Notes: a model not told the origin generated them from the letters alone. Positions 53,526-62,541 are shown, counted from the first letter of the stretch. The stretch is 64,000 bases of DNA from Streptomyces sp. NBC_00572 (GCF_026341815.1 NZ_JAPENX010000002.1:248001-312000), one strand, 5' to 3'. A program made the numbers and translations.

Positions 53526-54570
53526 GCGGTGGGAGTCGGCCGCGTTCAAGGCCCGTGTCGACCAGGTGCTGCATCGCTTCGTCGCCGATGAGGCCGATCT
53601 GCTTGCGGCGGTCGATCCGGCCCTGGGGGCGGTGGCCGAGCAGCTGGAGGCCGCCGTCGCGGTCGGCAAACGGTTACGGGCGGCGTTCTGCTACTGGGGC
53701 TGGCGCGCGGCACGGCAGCCCGACAGCGACGCCTTGGTGCGGGCGGCGGCCTCCATGGAGCTGGTGCACGCGGCCGCCGTCGTCCACGACGACCTCATCG
53801 ACGACAGTCCGCTGCGCCACGGGCGGCCCACCGCTCACGTGGCCCTCGGCAGTGTCGTACAGCGTCATCCCCGGGCTGCGGACGCCGCCCGGTCGTTGGC
53901 CATGCTCGTCGGCGATCTGCTCATGTCCCTCGCCGGGCAGCTCTTCGCCACCAGTGGTCTGCCCGCCGCCTATCTCGGCCGGGCCCGCCCGCTGTGGGCG
54001 GCGCTGGCCCGCGACCTGATCGCCGGGGAGTGTCTGGAGATCCTGCACACCGGTGCCGCCCCGGACACGGCGGCGTCGCTCAAGGTCATCCGCTACAAGA
54101 CCGCCAAGTACACCGTCGAACAGCCCCTGTTGATCGGCGGCGCCCTGGCCGGGGCCGGCGAGCGGCTGCGCGAGGGGTACAGCGCCTACGGGCTGCCGCT
54201 GGGCGAGGCCTTCCAGCTGCGGGACGATCTACTCGGCCTGTTCGGGGACACACGGCGCACCGGCAAGGCCAACGCCGACGACGTGCGCGGCCATCGGCCG
54301 ACCGCGCTCCTCGCGGAGACCTGGCGCATCGCCGGCTCCGGCGACCGCGAGCGTCTGCGCGCCCTGCTCGGGCGGCACGACCTGGACGAGGACGGTCTGG
54401 AGGCCGTACGCGAGGTGATGCGGCGGCTCAAGACACCCGACCGGGTCGAGAGCATGATCGCCGCCCGGGTCGAGGAGGCGCTCGGCGCGCTCCACGCGCT
54501 GGACCTGCCTTCGCCTGCGGTCCATGCCTTGACCGGTCTCGCCCACTCGGCCGCGGTCCGTCTGTCCTGA
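53518..54570 (+). CDS. Polyprenyl diphosphate synthase
   Basis: A 350-residue trans-isoprenyl diphosphate synthase from GTG 53518. The first Asp-rich motif is D91-D-L-I-D95 (VVHDDLIDD), the second LRDDLLGLFGD; GKRLRAAFCYWGWRAA and YKTAKYT complete the site. The residues four and five places before the first Asp are Ala, so nothing blocks chain growth early; a product of C20 or longer is likely. It condenses IPP onto an allylic diphosphate. It lies between the small helical protein (overlapping) and the Lcp-like oxygenase, suggesting the polyisoprenoid or its derivative is oxidised. Confidence 0.93.
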   Translation: MAERWESAAFKARVDQVLHRFVADEADLLAAVDPALGAVAEQLEAAVAVGKRLRAAFCYWGWRAARQPDSDALVRAAASMELVHAAAVVHDDLIDDSPLRHGRPTAHVALGSVVQRHPRAADAARSLAMLVGDLLMSLAGQLFATSGLPAAYLGRARPLWAALARDLIAGECLEILHTGAAPDTAASLKVIRYKTAKYTVEQPLLIGGALAGAGERLREGYSAYGLPLGEAFQLRDDLLGLFGDTRRTGKANADDVRGHRPTALLAETWRIAGSGDRERLRALLGRHDLDEDGLEAVREVMRRLKTPDRVESMIAARVEEALGALHALDLPSPAVHALTGLAHSAAVRLS

Positions 54571-54585
54571 CCCGGCTCTTCCCGG

Positions 54586-54690
54586 CGTGACCCGATCCGA
54601 CTTGATCCGATCTGGCCTGACTCGATCCGGCTTGAGTCGATCCGGCCTGAGTCGCTCCGGCCTGAGTCGCTCCGGCCTGATCCGACGTCA
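54586..54690 (+). repeat. 15-bp tandem repeat array
   Basis: Seven abutting 15-bp units fill the gap between the prenyl synthase and the oxygenase. Consensus is CCTGAGTCGATCCGG; two neighbouring units (54646-54675) are identical, and the others differ by two to five bases. The length is in frame with the downstream gene and would encode LSRSG repeats if read through, but the oxygenase has its own ribosome site after the array. Confidence 0.85.
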
Positions 54691-54781
54691 GCCCGCCTCG
54701 CCCCGCACCCGTCCGTCCAGCTGTCCTGTCCGTCCGGCTGCCCCTTCCGCCCGTGGCCGTCACCATTCAAGGAGTCCTGCC

Positions 54782-55945
54782 GTGTCCGACACCGAGGCAT
54801 CGATGAACGCCCTTCGGCAGAGCGGCGACGAGCTCGCCGATGCCACCGTCGCCGCTCTCTTCGAGCGCGGCGAGATGGGTACCTTCAACACGCTCATGCG
54901 CTTCTTCTCCACCGCCGGCGCTCCCGTGCCGGACGGGTTGCCCGATGTCGCCAGGGAGTATCTGGAAGCCACGAGCGCCCCACCGGCCTGGGTGGACTGG
55001 GACGAGATGGAGCGGGCCCGGCTGTTCTTCATCGACAACAACGTGCACATCGCCACCGCTCTGTCCTTCGCCTCCATGCCGGCCTGCTATCTCGTCCCCC
55101 ACGTCGCGAATCTGCTGTCGACGACCCACGGGCTGAACTACCCCTCCACGCGCATGGCGGCAACCGGCCAGTTCACCGTCTACCTGATGCAGCCCGATGC
55201 CTTCGAGGCCGGCAGCCGCTTCATCCCCGCCGCGCAGAAGGTCCGGCTGCTCCACGCCTCCATCCGTCACCACCTCAGGCGCGAGGACCGCTGGGACATC
55301 GAGGCGGCGGGGGTGCCGATCTGTCAGGAGGACATGATCGGCGGGCAGATGTTCTTCTCGCTGCTCGTGCTGGACAGCCTGCACCGTCTCGGCATCCACA
55401 TGTCCGAGGAGGGAGCGGAGGCGTACTACTACGCCTGGCGTGTGGTCGGCGCGATGCTGGGGGTCGACCAGGGCGCCGTCCCCAAGTCCCTCGACGAGGC
55501 ACGCCGGTTCCTCGACCTGTACATGATCCGGCACATGGGGCCGTCCCCTGAGGGCGCCCACCTGACCCGGCAGCTCATCCGCCTCTACGAGGACATCGTG
55601 CCGGGGACGCTGTTCGACCCGGTCGTGCCCGCTCTCGTCCGGTATCTCGTCGGCGACACCTGCGCCGACTGGCTCGAGGTCCCGAGCACCCCGTGGGACA
55701 CCGTCGTCAAGGCCGTACCCCATCTCCTGGGCGTACTGGAGACCATCGAGGACCGTTCCCCGCTCGGCGCCTGGGCCCTCGACCGGCTCGGACACCTCAC
55801 CACGGTCTTCGAGCTGTCCTCGCTCACCCGTGGGCGCGTCATGCACTACGCCATTCCTGAAAACCTCAGGAAGGAGTACGGCGTCCCCGACGCACCCTCC
55901 CCCACCCGTCGCTGGACCCCGCCGGCCGCCACCGTCTCCCCGTGA
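54782..55945 (+). CDS. Lcp/MpaB-like haem oxygenase (DUF2236)
   Basis: A 387-residue DUF2236 protein from GTG 54782 (AAGGAG upstream). It aligns with latex-clearing protein (Lcp), the haem oxygenase that cleaves polyisoprene: R124-x-x-x-T128 in PSTRMAATGQF matches Lcp Arg164/Thr168, and H158 in RLLHASIRHH lies 34 residues later, as the axial His198 does; H163 fits His203. Unlike secreted Lcp it has no signal peptide, so the target is intracellular. With a polyprenyl synthase just upstream, an oxidised polyprenoid is a plausible product (inference). The 15-bp array sits in the leader. Confidence 0.88.
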   Translation: MSDTEASMNALRQSGDELADATVAALFERGEMGTFNTLMRFFSTAGAPVPDGLPDVAREYLEATSAPPAWVDWDEMERARLFFIDNNVHIATALSFASMPACYLVPHVANLLSTTHGLNYPSTRMAATGQFTVYLMQPDAFEAGSRFIPAAQKVRLLHASIRHHLRREDRWDIEAAGVPICQEDMIGGQMFFSLLVLDSLHRLGIHMSEEGAEAYYYAWRVVGAMLGVDQGAVPKSLDEARRFLDLYMIRHMGPSPEGAHLTRQLIRLYEDIVPGTLFDPVVPALVRYLVGDTCADWLEVPSTPWDTVVKAVPHLLGVLETIEDRSPLGAWALDRLGHLTTVFELSSLTRGRVMHYAIPENLRKEYGVPDAPSPTRRWTPPAATVSP

Positions 55946-56012
55946 TCCGATCGGAACCGATCGGCAGGGACCGGCACCGACCGGGTCCGCGGACGACCCG
56001 GGTGGTGGTGTG

Positions 56013-56636
56013 TCAGGGGAGGTTGGCTGCCAGAGCCAGGCGGGTGGCGCGCTGGGTGCGGTAGGCGGCGAGGGCGTCGGCGACCTCTGTGGAGATCCGC
56101 TTCTGGTAGGCCGTCTCGATCGCGGCCCCGAAGCCCACCAGGTTCACCTTCTGCTTGCAGGCGACGTCCCGGACGGCGGCCGCGATCGCCTCGGACCCGC
56201 CGAGGTCGTCCCCGAGGCGGAGCTTCTCCGTCACCTGATACGGGTCCCCGATGCCCGGGTAGCCGGAGCGGGCCATGCAGCGCGACCAGTTCCCGTTCAC
56301 CCACTGCGTCCGGGAGTCGGCCTCGGCGCGGGTGTGCGCCTCAGCGGACAGCTGGAAGGGGAACGTCGGGTCGGTGCTCGTCCACTTGGGCTCGTAGAGC
56401 TTCCGGTAGCCCTCTCCGAGGCAGCCGTGGACCGGCACGCTCAGGCCGTTGACCTTGATCCCGGCGTCCGTCTCCTGGATGCGGCCGGGGGCGGGCTCGT
56501 CCCGGTGGCCGGGGCGAGGTTCCCCGTTGCCGCTCTGCGCGGCGGCGGGGCCGGATAAGGCCGGCAGCCAGGCGAGTAACGCGGCTGTCAGCGCCCCGGT
56601 TACGGCCGCCGCTCGGCGGAGTCGGGCGGAATGCAT
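56013..56636 (-). CDS. Secreted hypothetical protein
   Basis: A 207-residue exported protein. The ATG at 56636 has GGGAG seven bases upstream and opens a signal peptide (LRRAAAVTGALTAALLAWLP then ALSGPAAAQS). The mature protein is charged and has four cysteines (VHGCLGEG, SRCMARSG, DVACKQ), one near each quarter, suggesting disulfides. It contains GYRKLYEPKW and NGNWSRCMARSGYPG motifs also seen in other Streptomyces secreted proteins. The function is unknown. It is convergent with the Lcp-like gene. Confidence 0.75.
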   Translation of the reverse strand: MHSARLRRAAAVTGALTAALLAWLPALSGPAAAQSGNGEPRPGHRDEPAPGRIQETDAGIKVNGLSVPVHGCLGEGYRKLYEPKWTSTDPTFPFQLSAEAHTRAEADSRTQWVNGNWSRCMARSGYPGIGDPYQVTEKLRLGDDLGGSEAIAAAVRDVACKQKVNLVGFGAAIETAYQKRISTEVADALAAYRTQRATRLALAANLP

Positions 56637-56754
56637 GGTGTGCTCCCTTGTCGTGGGGACCGGCTGTGTCGCGCGTTCGGCGGGAGTCTGCGGATCCCGC
56701 GGCTGGACGGGCAAGCTCAAATGCCGCATACAGATGGCCTGTGACAGAACGGAC

Positions 56755-56940
56755 TCATTGGGTCGGGGCGAGCCGGTGGTGCGGGGGGGGCGGGTCTGCG
56801 GGGCGGTGTTCGGGGCGGGTGCGCGGGCCGGCGTTCGGGGCCGTATGGAGGCGGCGTTGGGGGCAGTGTTGAGGCGGTGTAGGGGGCCGTGTGCGAGGCG
56901 GTGTTGGGGGGGCGGCGCGCGGGAGCCCTACCGCAACCCC
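56755..56940. repeat. G-rich low-complexity stretch
   Basis: Imperfect copies of GGCGGTGTTGGGGGC-like units run through this gap, with G-runs of five to nine on the plus strand. It lies upstream of the gene at 56989 and could form G-quadruplexes. The gap 56637-56988 has no supported gene. Confidence 0.5.
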
Positions 56941-56988
56941 TCTACCCGGCGGTAACCTTCGGGCCCGTCCGCAGCTTGGGGGAGTTGT

Positions 56989-57867
56989 ATGGGTGCTGTC
57001 ACACGGTTCGATTCCTTCGCGAAGTTCGATCCCTTCGCAGAGCACGAGAAGACCCGTGCCGCGTTGAGGGACGTGGTTCCACGGCTGGTCCGGCTACTGC
57101 ATGGCGTCCCGGACATGGACGCGTCATCCGGTGTCCCCGTGTGGACGGTGGGTGATGTCGGCGCCCACCTCGCGGGCGTGCACTTCGCCTACTCCGTCGG
57201 CTTCACCGACGAGTCCGTGGAGTGGGACAGCCTCCTGCCACCGGGCGACGGCCAGTCTTTCGGCGAGCGGATCGCGGCCATGAACTCCACGTCCATCGGA
57301 CTCTTCAGCGGCGAGGAGCGCGCCGGTCTCGGCGACTTCATCTCCGAGCGGAGCGAGATGTTCCTGCAGGTGACCGAAGGACTCTCCCCGGACACCCCCG
57401 TCACCGCCCCCTGGCTCGGGAAGGACTCGGCGCTCACGCTGGCGGCGGCGACCGGTCTGATACTCAGCGAGAGCCTCGTACACGGCCTGGACATCGCCCG
57501 CGGCGCCGGACTGCCCTGGCCCATCGGCCCCGAGGAGGCGAGCCTGGTGCTCGGGCAGTCGATGCCGACGATGATGCCGCTGGCCCTGGACACGGCGAAG
57601 GCGCGGGGTGTCGGCATCGCGTTCGACCTCGCCATCAAGGGCGGTCCGCGGCTTGCGGTCGTCATCGACGACGGGACGGCGACGGTGACGCGGGACGCCC
57701 CGCCGCGCGCGTACGACTGCAGGATCACGGCGGCTCCGGTCGCGTTTCTGCTCGTCTCCTTCCACCGCATGCCCATCTGGAAGGCGATCGCGCGCGGTCA
57801 GATGAGGGCGGGTGGGCGTAGGCCGTGGCTCGCCATGCGGCTCGGCGAGCTCATCGCCAGCCCCTGA
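56989..57867 (+). CDS. Maleylpyruvate isomerase-like/SCP2-type protein
   Basis: A 292-residue protein of the mycothiol-dependent maleylpyruvate isomerase N-terminal (DinB-like) family. Opening helices (HEKTRAALRDVVPRLVRLLH) are followed by WTVGDVGAHLAGVHFAYSVG with the metal-binding His, and ESLVHGLDIARGAGLPWPIG with the second His/Asp. The C-terminal 90 residues (GVGIAFDLAIKGGPRLAVVI, ending LLVSFHRMPIWKAIARGQM) resemble an SCP2-like sterol-carrier domain. It probably transfers or binds a small thiol-linked or lipid substrate. The start is ATG with GGGGGAG upstream. Confidence 0.85.
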   Translation: MGAVTRFDSFAKFDPFAEHEKTRAALRDVVPRLVRLLHGVPDMDASSGVPVWTVGDVGAHLAGVHFAYSVGFTDESVEWDSLLPPGDGQSFGERIAAMNSTSIGLFSGEERAGLGDFISERSEMFLQVTEGLSPDTPVTAPWLGKDSALTLAAATGLILSESLVHGLDIARGAGLPWPIGPEEASLVLGQSMPTMMPLALDTAKARGVGIAFDLAIKGGPRLAVVIDDGTATVTRDAPPRAYDCRITAAPVAFLLVSFHRMPIWKAIARGQMRAGGRRPWLAMRLGELIASP

Positions 57868-57869
57868 CC

Positions 57870-58840
57870 TGCCTGGCCTCCGGGACAGGTCGAGCCGTCG
57901 CACTCCGACGATCGCCACCGCCGCCGCGCCCAGCGCCCACCCCACGTTGACCGTCCAGGCTCCGCCGGTGCCCAGGGAAAGTCGGTCGGGGAGAGGGAGC
58001 ACCGACGTCCGCGAGTCGGATCCATGCACGGAAGGGCATGGCGTGGCTCGCGAGCGCCGACCAGTAGCGGCCGTCGGCGAGGGCGTTGGGTAGGACGAGG
58101 ACGACCGCGACCGTCGTGATCATGGTGGCGGCTGTATGGCGGACGACGGTTCTGAGAGCCATCCCGGTGAGCGGGCACACCGGGGCGAACAGTGCGGAGG
58201 CGAGGACGACGCGCTGGGCGCCCGGGTCGGCGATCGAGAATCCCCCGACCGCCGAGGATCGCCTGGGTGAGGACGAACGAGGCTCCCGTGACCAACGCGC
58301 CGAAGGCGCCCGCGACGACGACGGCCTTTGCCGCCATCAGCGAACGTCGGTCCGGAACGGCCGCGAACGTCGAACGGACCGTTCCCGTGCTGTGCTCCCC
58401 CACCATCGCGAGTGCGCCGCCGGCCCCGAGCTCCCTCACATGCCATGGCTGCGTTCCCGGTGAAGGCGATCTGCAGGGGGATGCCGTCCGGTATGAACTC
58501 GGCCCGGTCCCCCGCATTCTCCTCGGTCCAGTACATGTACGTGTCGCAGGCGTGCCCGCGCTGAAGGCGATCACGGCCAAGTCCCGTAGGAGATCCACGT
58601 CGAGCGGAGCGACCGGCGTTTGCCCCACTCCGAGGCGACCAGGTCGAGGAAGCGGGGGCGGGGCTCCTCGGGGTGGAGATTCGATACGGACGCGCGTGTC
58701 GCCTGCACCCCGGTTGTCGGGGCCGTGGGATGGCCGGTCGTCGAGGCCGTGGGGTCGCTGAGCGTCGAGGCCGTGGTCAGGCCTGTCGTCCGACCGATTG
58801 TCGGGCCGGTTGTCGATGCCGCGCCCTCCACCACCGGGAA
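57870..58840 (-). pseudogene. ABC-2 type permease, multiply frameshifted
   Basis: One permease is scattered over three minus-strand frames. From the 5' side: FLDLVASEWGKRRSLRSTWI (about 58640), DLAVIAFSAGT, AEFIPDGIPLQIAFTGNAAM (about 58490), TVRSTFAAVPDRRSLMAAKA then VVVAGAFGALVTGASFVLTQ (about 58300), MALRTVVRHTAATMITTVAV with VVLVLPNALADGRYWSALAS (about 58110), and WTVNVGWALGAAAVAIVGVR at the end. Order and spacing match an intact ABC-2 permease of about 270 residues with five or more indels. Upstream of the first helix a Thr/Asp-rich repeat region extends. No ATPase partner remains. Confidence 0.85.
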
Positions 58841-59194
58841 GCCCCGCAGGGTGACCGCCGCCCACGTGCTGACCTGTACGCTCCGGCGGGCGCCTCGTGC
58901 GGAGAACTCCGCGAGGTGCACCGACGTGACGCGGGCCGCGCGGCCGCGCGGAAGGATCGGCCGTCCAGGTGCCCGTGCGCCACCCCTCTCCTCGTCCGAG
59001 CACCGCCGACAGTTGCCGTGACCGATGTCGTCCCCGCCGTACAGCCCCGGGCTGACGGCCGGCCGCGAGCGACGCCGGTACCGCCCGCCCTCACTGAACC
59101 CTGACTGGCGGGTTTGGAGCATGATCCAGGATTTACGTGGAGGGAGCATGGGGTCTTCTGTCAGATCAGTACCTCCGCAATAGTGGCGCGCACA

Positions 59195-59212
59195 GCGGAA
59201 GTTGTTTTCCGC
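59195..59212 (+). promoter_or_regulatory. Inverted repeat before the symporter gene
   Basis: GCGGAA (59195-59200) and TTCCGC (59207-59212) form a perfect 6-6-6 dyad around GTTGTT, 31 bp upstream of the chosen symporter start. It could be an operator or a leader hairpin; it lies in an otherwise AT-richer stretch after a gap with no gene (58841-59194). Confidence 0.55.
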
Positions 59213-59242
59213 ATGACAGAAGTCCGCTACGGAGGAGTGCCC

Positions 59243-60688
59243 GTGCCGCACGCCGCCCCACCCGCTCCACCCGCGCCGTCCCTCGCGCGCCGCGCAACCC
59301 GTCTGCTGCGCACCTCGCTGTTCGCGCAGGTCGCCTGCGCGCTCCTGTTCGGAGTCCTTGTCGGTCGGCTGTGGCCCGAGGCCGCAGCCGCCGCCCAGCC
59401 GCTCGGCGACGGATTCGTCCGTCTCATCAAGGCGATGATCGCCCCGCTCGTCTTCTGCGTGGTCGTCGCCGGGATCACGAAGGCGGGTGACCTCAAGGCC
59501 TTCGGGCGCATCGGGATCAAGGCCCTGATCTGGTTCGAGGTCGCGACGACCGTCGCCCTCGTCTTCGGTCTCCTCGCCGGAAACCTCGCCGGGCCCGGAA
59601 CCGGGATGAACGTCGACCCGGCCACGCTCGACGCCTCCGCCGTCGAAGAGAAGACCGGCGGTGGCGAGCTGCCCTCGACCTCCGAGTTCATCCTGCACTC
59701 GCTTCCCGACAGCGCGGTCGGCGCCTTCGCCGAGAACTCGCTGCTCCAAGTCCTCGTCCTGTCCTGCCTTGTCGGCGCGGCACTGCTCCACCTCGGCCAC
59801 ACCAAGGTGCCGGCGATTCTGCCCGCCATCGAACAGGCGCAGGAAGTCGTCTTCGCCATCGTCGGTTTCATCATGAAGCTTGCCCCGCTCGCGGTCTTCG
59901 GTGCAACGGCCCATCTGGTCGGCGAGTACGGGCTCGGCGCGCTCTCCACGTACGGGAAGCTGATCGCCGTCTGTTACGGCGTCGCCCTGCTCTTCCTCCT
60001 CGCCCTGGCGGTCGCGCTCAAGGCGCTCACCGGGCTCAGCCTCTGGAAGTTCGTCCGTTACACGCGCGAGGAGATGCTCCTCGCGCTCGGTACGGCCTCC
60101 AGCGAGACCGTCATGCCCCGCATGATGCAGAAACTGCGCGCCGCCGGCTGCCGTGACGACGCGGTCGGGCTGGTGCTGCCCACGGGCTACTCGTTCAACC
60201 TGGACGGCGCCTCCATCTACCTGTCCGTCGGTACGCTCTTCGTCGCCCAGGCGGTGGGCGTCGACCTGACCCTCGGCCAGCAGATCACCGTCGTCCTGGT
60301 CCTGATGCTGACCAGCAAGGGCATGGCCGGCGTCCCCGGCTCGGCGTTCCTCGCGCTCTCCGCGACGGCTTCCGCGCTCGGGGTCATCCCGGCCGGTGCC
60401 GTGGCCCTGCTGCTCGGTGTCGACCGGATCATGGACGCGATGCGCGTCGCGACGAACCTGCTCGGCAACTGCGTGGCCGTCTTCGTGGTCTCGCGCTGGG
60501 AGGGCGCGCTGGACCGGGTGACGGCCAAGAAGGTGCTGAACGGCGAGATCGCGTTCGTACCGGAGGCGACCGGCGGGACCGCGAACGCCACGGAGGCCGG
60601 GGAGTCCACGATGGCCGTAGAGGCCGGGGAGAACGTTGAGGCCCCCGAGGCCGCTCACGCTCCGGGAGTCAAGTCCCTTCAGGAGTAG
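59243..60688 (+). CDS. Dicarboxylate/amino acid:cation symporter (DctA/GltP family)
   Basis: A 481-residue secondary transporter. The GTG at 59243 is chosen because GGAGGA lies six bases upstream; an ATG at 59213 is possible but has no site. Membrane helices start at residue 25 (SLFAQVACALLFGVLVGRLW). Family motifs are present: SSETVMPRMMQKLRAAGCRD (serine-rich hairpin 1), LPTGYSFNLDGASIYLSVGT (the N-x-D-G-x motif of helix 7), LTSKGMAGVPGSAFLALSAT (hairpin 2) and DRIMDAMRVATNLLGNCVAV. It imports C4-dicarboxylates or related substrates with Na+ or H+. A 15-bp terminator hairpin follows. Confidence 0.93.
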   Translation: MPHAAPPAPPAPSLARRATRLLRTSLFAQVACALLFGVLVGRLWPEAAAAAQPLGDGFVRLIKAMIAPLVFCVVVAGITKAGDLKAFGRIGIKALIWFEVATTVALVFGLLAGNLAGPGTGMNVDPATLDASAVEEKTGGGELPSTSEFILHSLPDSAVGAFAENSLLQVLVLSCLVGAALLHLGHTKVPAILPAIEQAQEVVFAIVGFIMKLAPLAVFGATAHLVGEYGLGALSTYGKLIAVCYGVALLFLLALAVALKALTGLSLWKFVRYTREEMLLALGTASSETVMPRMMQKLRAAGCRDDAVGLVLPTGYSFNLDGASIYLSVGTLFVAQAVGVDLTLGQQITVVLVLMLTSKGMAGVPGSAFLALSATASALGVIPAGAVALLLGVDRIMDAMRVATNLLGNCVAVFVVSRWEGALDRVTAKKVLNGEIAFVPEATGGTANATEAGESTMAVEAGENVEAPEAAHAPGVKSLQE

Positions 60689-60710
60689 GCAAGTTACTGG
60701 AGTGAGGCGG

Positions 60711-60746
60711 GTGCGGGGCCCGGCCGGTGCGGGCCGGGCCCCGCAC
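60711..60746 (+). terminator. Strong terminator of the symporter gene
   Basis: A perfect 15-bp stem: GTGCGGGGCCCGGCC (60711-60725) with GGCCGGGCCCCGCAC (60732-60746) over a 6-base loop, 22 bp after the stop. No T-tract follows. Confidence 0.85.
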
Positions 60747-60801
60747 GCTCCGGCACCGGCCGGTTGGTGGAAGCGTCAGGGCTTGGTGGAAGGATCAGGG
60801 C

Positions 60802-61572
60802 ATGGCTGATGATCCGTTGCTGGTACGTGCGCGTGAGCTGTGGGAGACGTTGGCCGATGCGCCGGTGTCCTTCGCGTCGCTTGACGGTCCCGCCGTGGTC
60901 GTGTCACCGACCTCGGCACTGTGTCCGCCGTCATGGGCCGGACTCGTGGTCCTCGGCGGCGCGGCGATCGTCACCGCGCCCACCGAGAGCGCCGCCGGAG
61001 TACTGCGCCGTGCGCTGGCTTCGGTACCGACCGACTCCCTCACGCGGCCGGAGAAGGTCCAGACCGTACTGCCCGTCTCCGAGGTGCTCGGGCCGGCGAC
61101 CTTGGCGTACCTCTCCGGGACCGACTTCCGCCCCGGGCCCGTCGACGGCACTGCCGAGGGCCTGGACCCCGGCCATCCCGCCCTTCCAGGCCTGTTGCGG
61201 TCGGCGGGTCCCGATGACGTGGCGGAGAGCGGCATCGAGGAGATCACCTCTCCCGTGTTCGTCGTGCGCGAGGGTACGGAGGTGGTCGCAGCCGCGGGGT
61301 ACCGCGCTTGGCCCGCCGAGACCGCGCACGTCTGTGTGCTGACCCATCCACAATGGCGAGGCCGCCACCTTGCCCGGCAGGCCGCATCCGCCGCCGTGGC
61401 ACACGCCCTGACCGCGGGTCTCCTCCCCCAGTGGCGGGCCCGTCCGCCGGCCTCGCGCCGGGTCGCGCAGTCGCTCGGATTCCGGGAGCTCGGGAGCCAG
61501 CTGAGTATCCGCCTGGATCTGGAGGCGGATCTGAAGGTGGATGCAGATTCCGTCGGCGGCGCGCACGGCTGA
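60802..61572 (+). CDS. GNAT-family acetyltransferase
   Basis: A 256-residue protein. The N-terminal half is a family-specific domain (LDGPAVVVSPTSALCPPSW and TLAYLSGTDFRPGPVDGTAE). The C-terminal half is a GNAT of the FR47 type: SPVFVVREGTEVVAAAGYRA, HVCVLTHPQWRGRHLARQAA as motif A (R-G-R-H-L in place of R-G-x-G-x), then QWRARPPASRRVAQSLGFRE. The start ATG has AAGGA upstream. The substrate is unknown and there are no partners. Confidence 0.88.
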   Translation: MADDPLLVRARELWETLADAPVSFASLDGPAVVVSPTSALCPPSWAGLVVLGGAAIVTAPTESAAGVLRRALASVPTDSLTRPEKVQTVLPVSEVLGPATLAYLSGTDFRPGPVDGTAEGLDPGHPALPGLLRSAGPDDVAESGIEEITSPVFVVREGTEVVAAAGYRAWPAETAHVCVLTHPQWRGRHLARQAASAAVAHALTAGLLPQWRARPPASRRVAQSLGFRELGSQLSIRLDLEADLKVDADSVGGAHG

Positions 61573-61757
61573 CGCGGGACCCCCGGCACATCAGCCGGGC
61601 CACGGTCACCAACAGATTCGGGTGACCGTCTGAGCTCTCAGCGGCTGCGCCTCGCCCCTAGGGGATGTCTTGTCGATCAGGCCGGATCAGGGAGCGACGC
61701 CTGGCACCGCGCCTCGCAGTGAGGGGGCCGTCGCCGGGCAGAGCCACGGGGGCGTTG

Positions 61758-62453
61758 ATGCGGGGACACGGCGAGACGGTGTTGCTGGACGTGCTGTCCG
61801 ACGCTGCGGAGTTCGCGCCCGACCAGGGGATCGTCCATGTGGACGGGGACGGCGTGGAAAGGGCCGTCTCCCATCGCGCGCTGCTCGCCGATTCGCTGCG
61901 GGTCGCCGGAGGGTTCCTCGACGCGGGACTCGCGCCGGGGAGTCATGTGGTGCTGCCGGCCGATCGGAGCGAGGAGTTCCTGCCGCTCTTCTGGGGCGCC
62001 GTGGCCGCCTGCCTCGTACCGGTGCCGCTCGCCCCGGACGCACGGCGGGTGCTCCCCGTATGGGAGTTCCTCGGCCGGCCGACGGTGGCCCTCGGTGCGT
62101 CCACCGCGCCGCTGCTCGATGCCCTGCCCGACTCCGTACGCCCCCTGACGCTCGACGGGTTGCGCGCACACCCCGCTCCTCGGCGGCTGCCGGAGCGAGC
62201 GTCTGACGGCGTGGCGTTTCTGCAGTTCTCCTCCGGCAGTACCGGAGCGCCGAAAGGGGTCGAGCTCACGCATGCCGCCGTGCTGGCCAATCTGGCGCAG
62301 GTCCGCGCCGCGGCGGGCATCGGCTCCGACGATGTGCTCGCGACCTGGATACCGTACTTCCACGACATGGGCCTGATCGGCACCCACCTCGTTCCGCTGT
62401 CGGCACGGATCAGGCAGGTCCGGCTCGAACCCCTGACGTTCGCCAAGCCGTGA
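61758..62453 (+). pseudogene. AMP-forming acyl ligase, C-terminally truncated
   Basis: From ATG 61758, 231 residues match the start of acyl-CoA/acyl-ACP ligases of polyketide type: the ATP motif VAFLQFSSGSTGAPKGVELT (complete) and WIPYFHDMGLIGTHLVPLSA are present. The frame ends at TGA after RLEPLTFAKP, where homologues go on for about 300 more residues. The following DNA shows no further ligase sequence in any frame, so most of the enzyme has been deleted. The fragment lacks the hinge and the catalytic Lys of the C-terminal domain and cannot work as a ligase. Confidence 0.85.
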
Positions 62454-62541
62454 CGTTCCCGCCGCCCGGCAAGGTGGCCCGCCCCCTCGCCCTCGACCGG
62501 GCCGGCGCCCGCCGGGACGTCAATCGAATGGATGTCGAACG

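Noticed and set aside
54586..54690. CRISPR array or coding LSRSG repeats
   Set aside because: There are no spacers. Coding is unlikely because the downstream gene has its own ribosome site after the array.
58571..60658. 695-codon minus-strand frame opposite the symporter
   Set aside because: Charged low-complexity shadow. Only its last part (the permease remnant) is meaningful.
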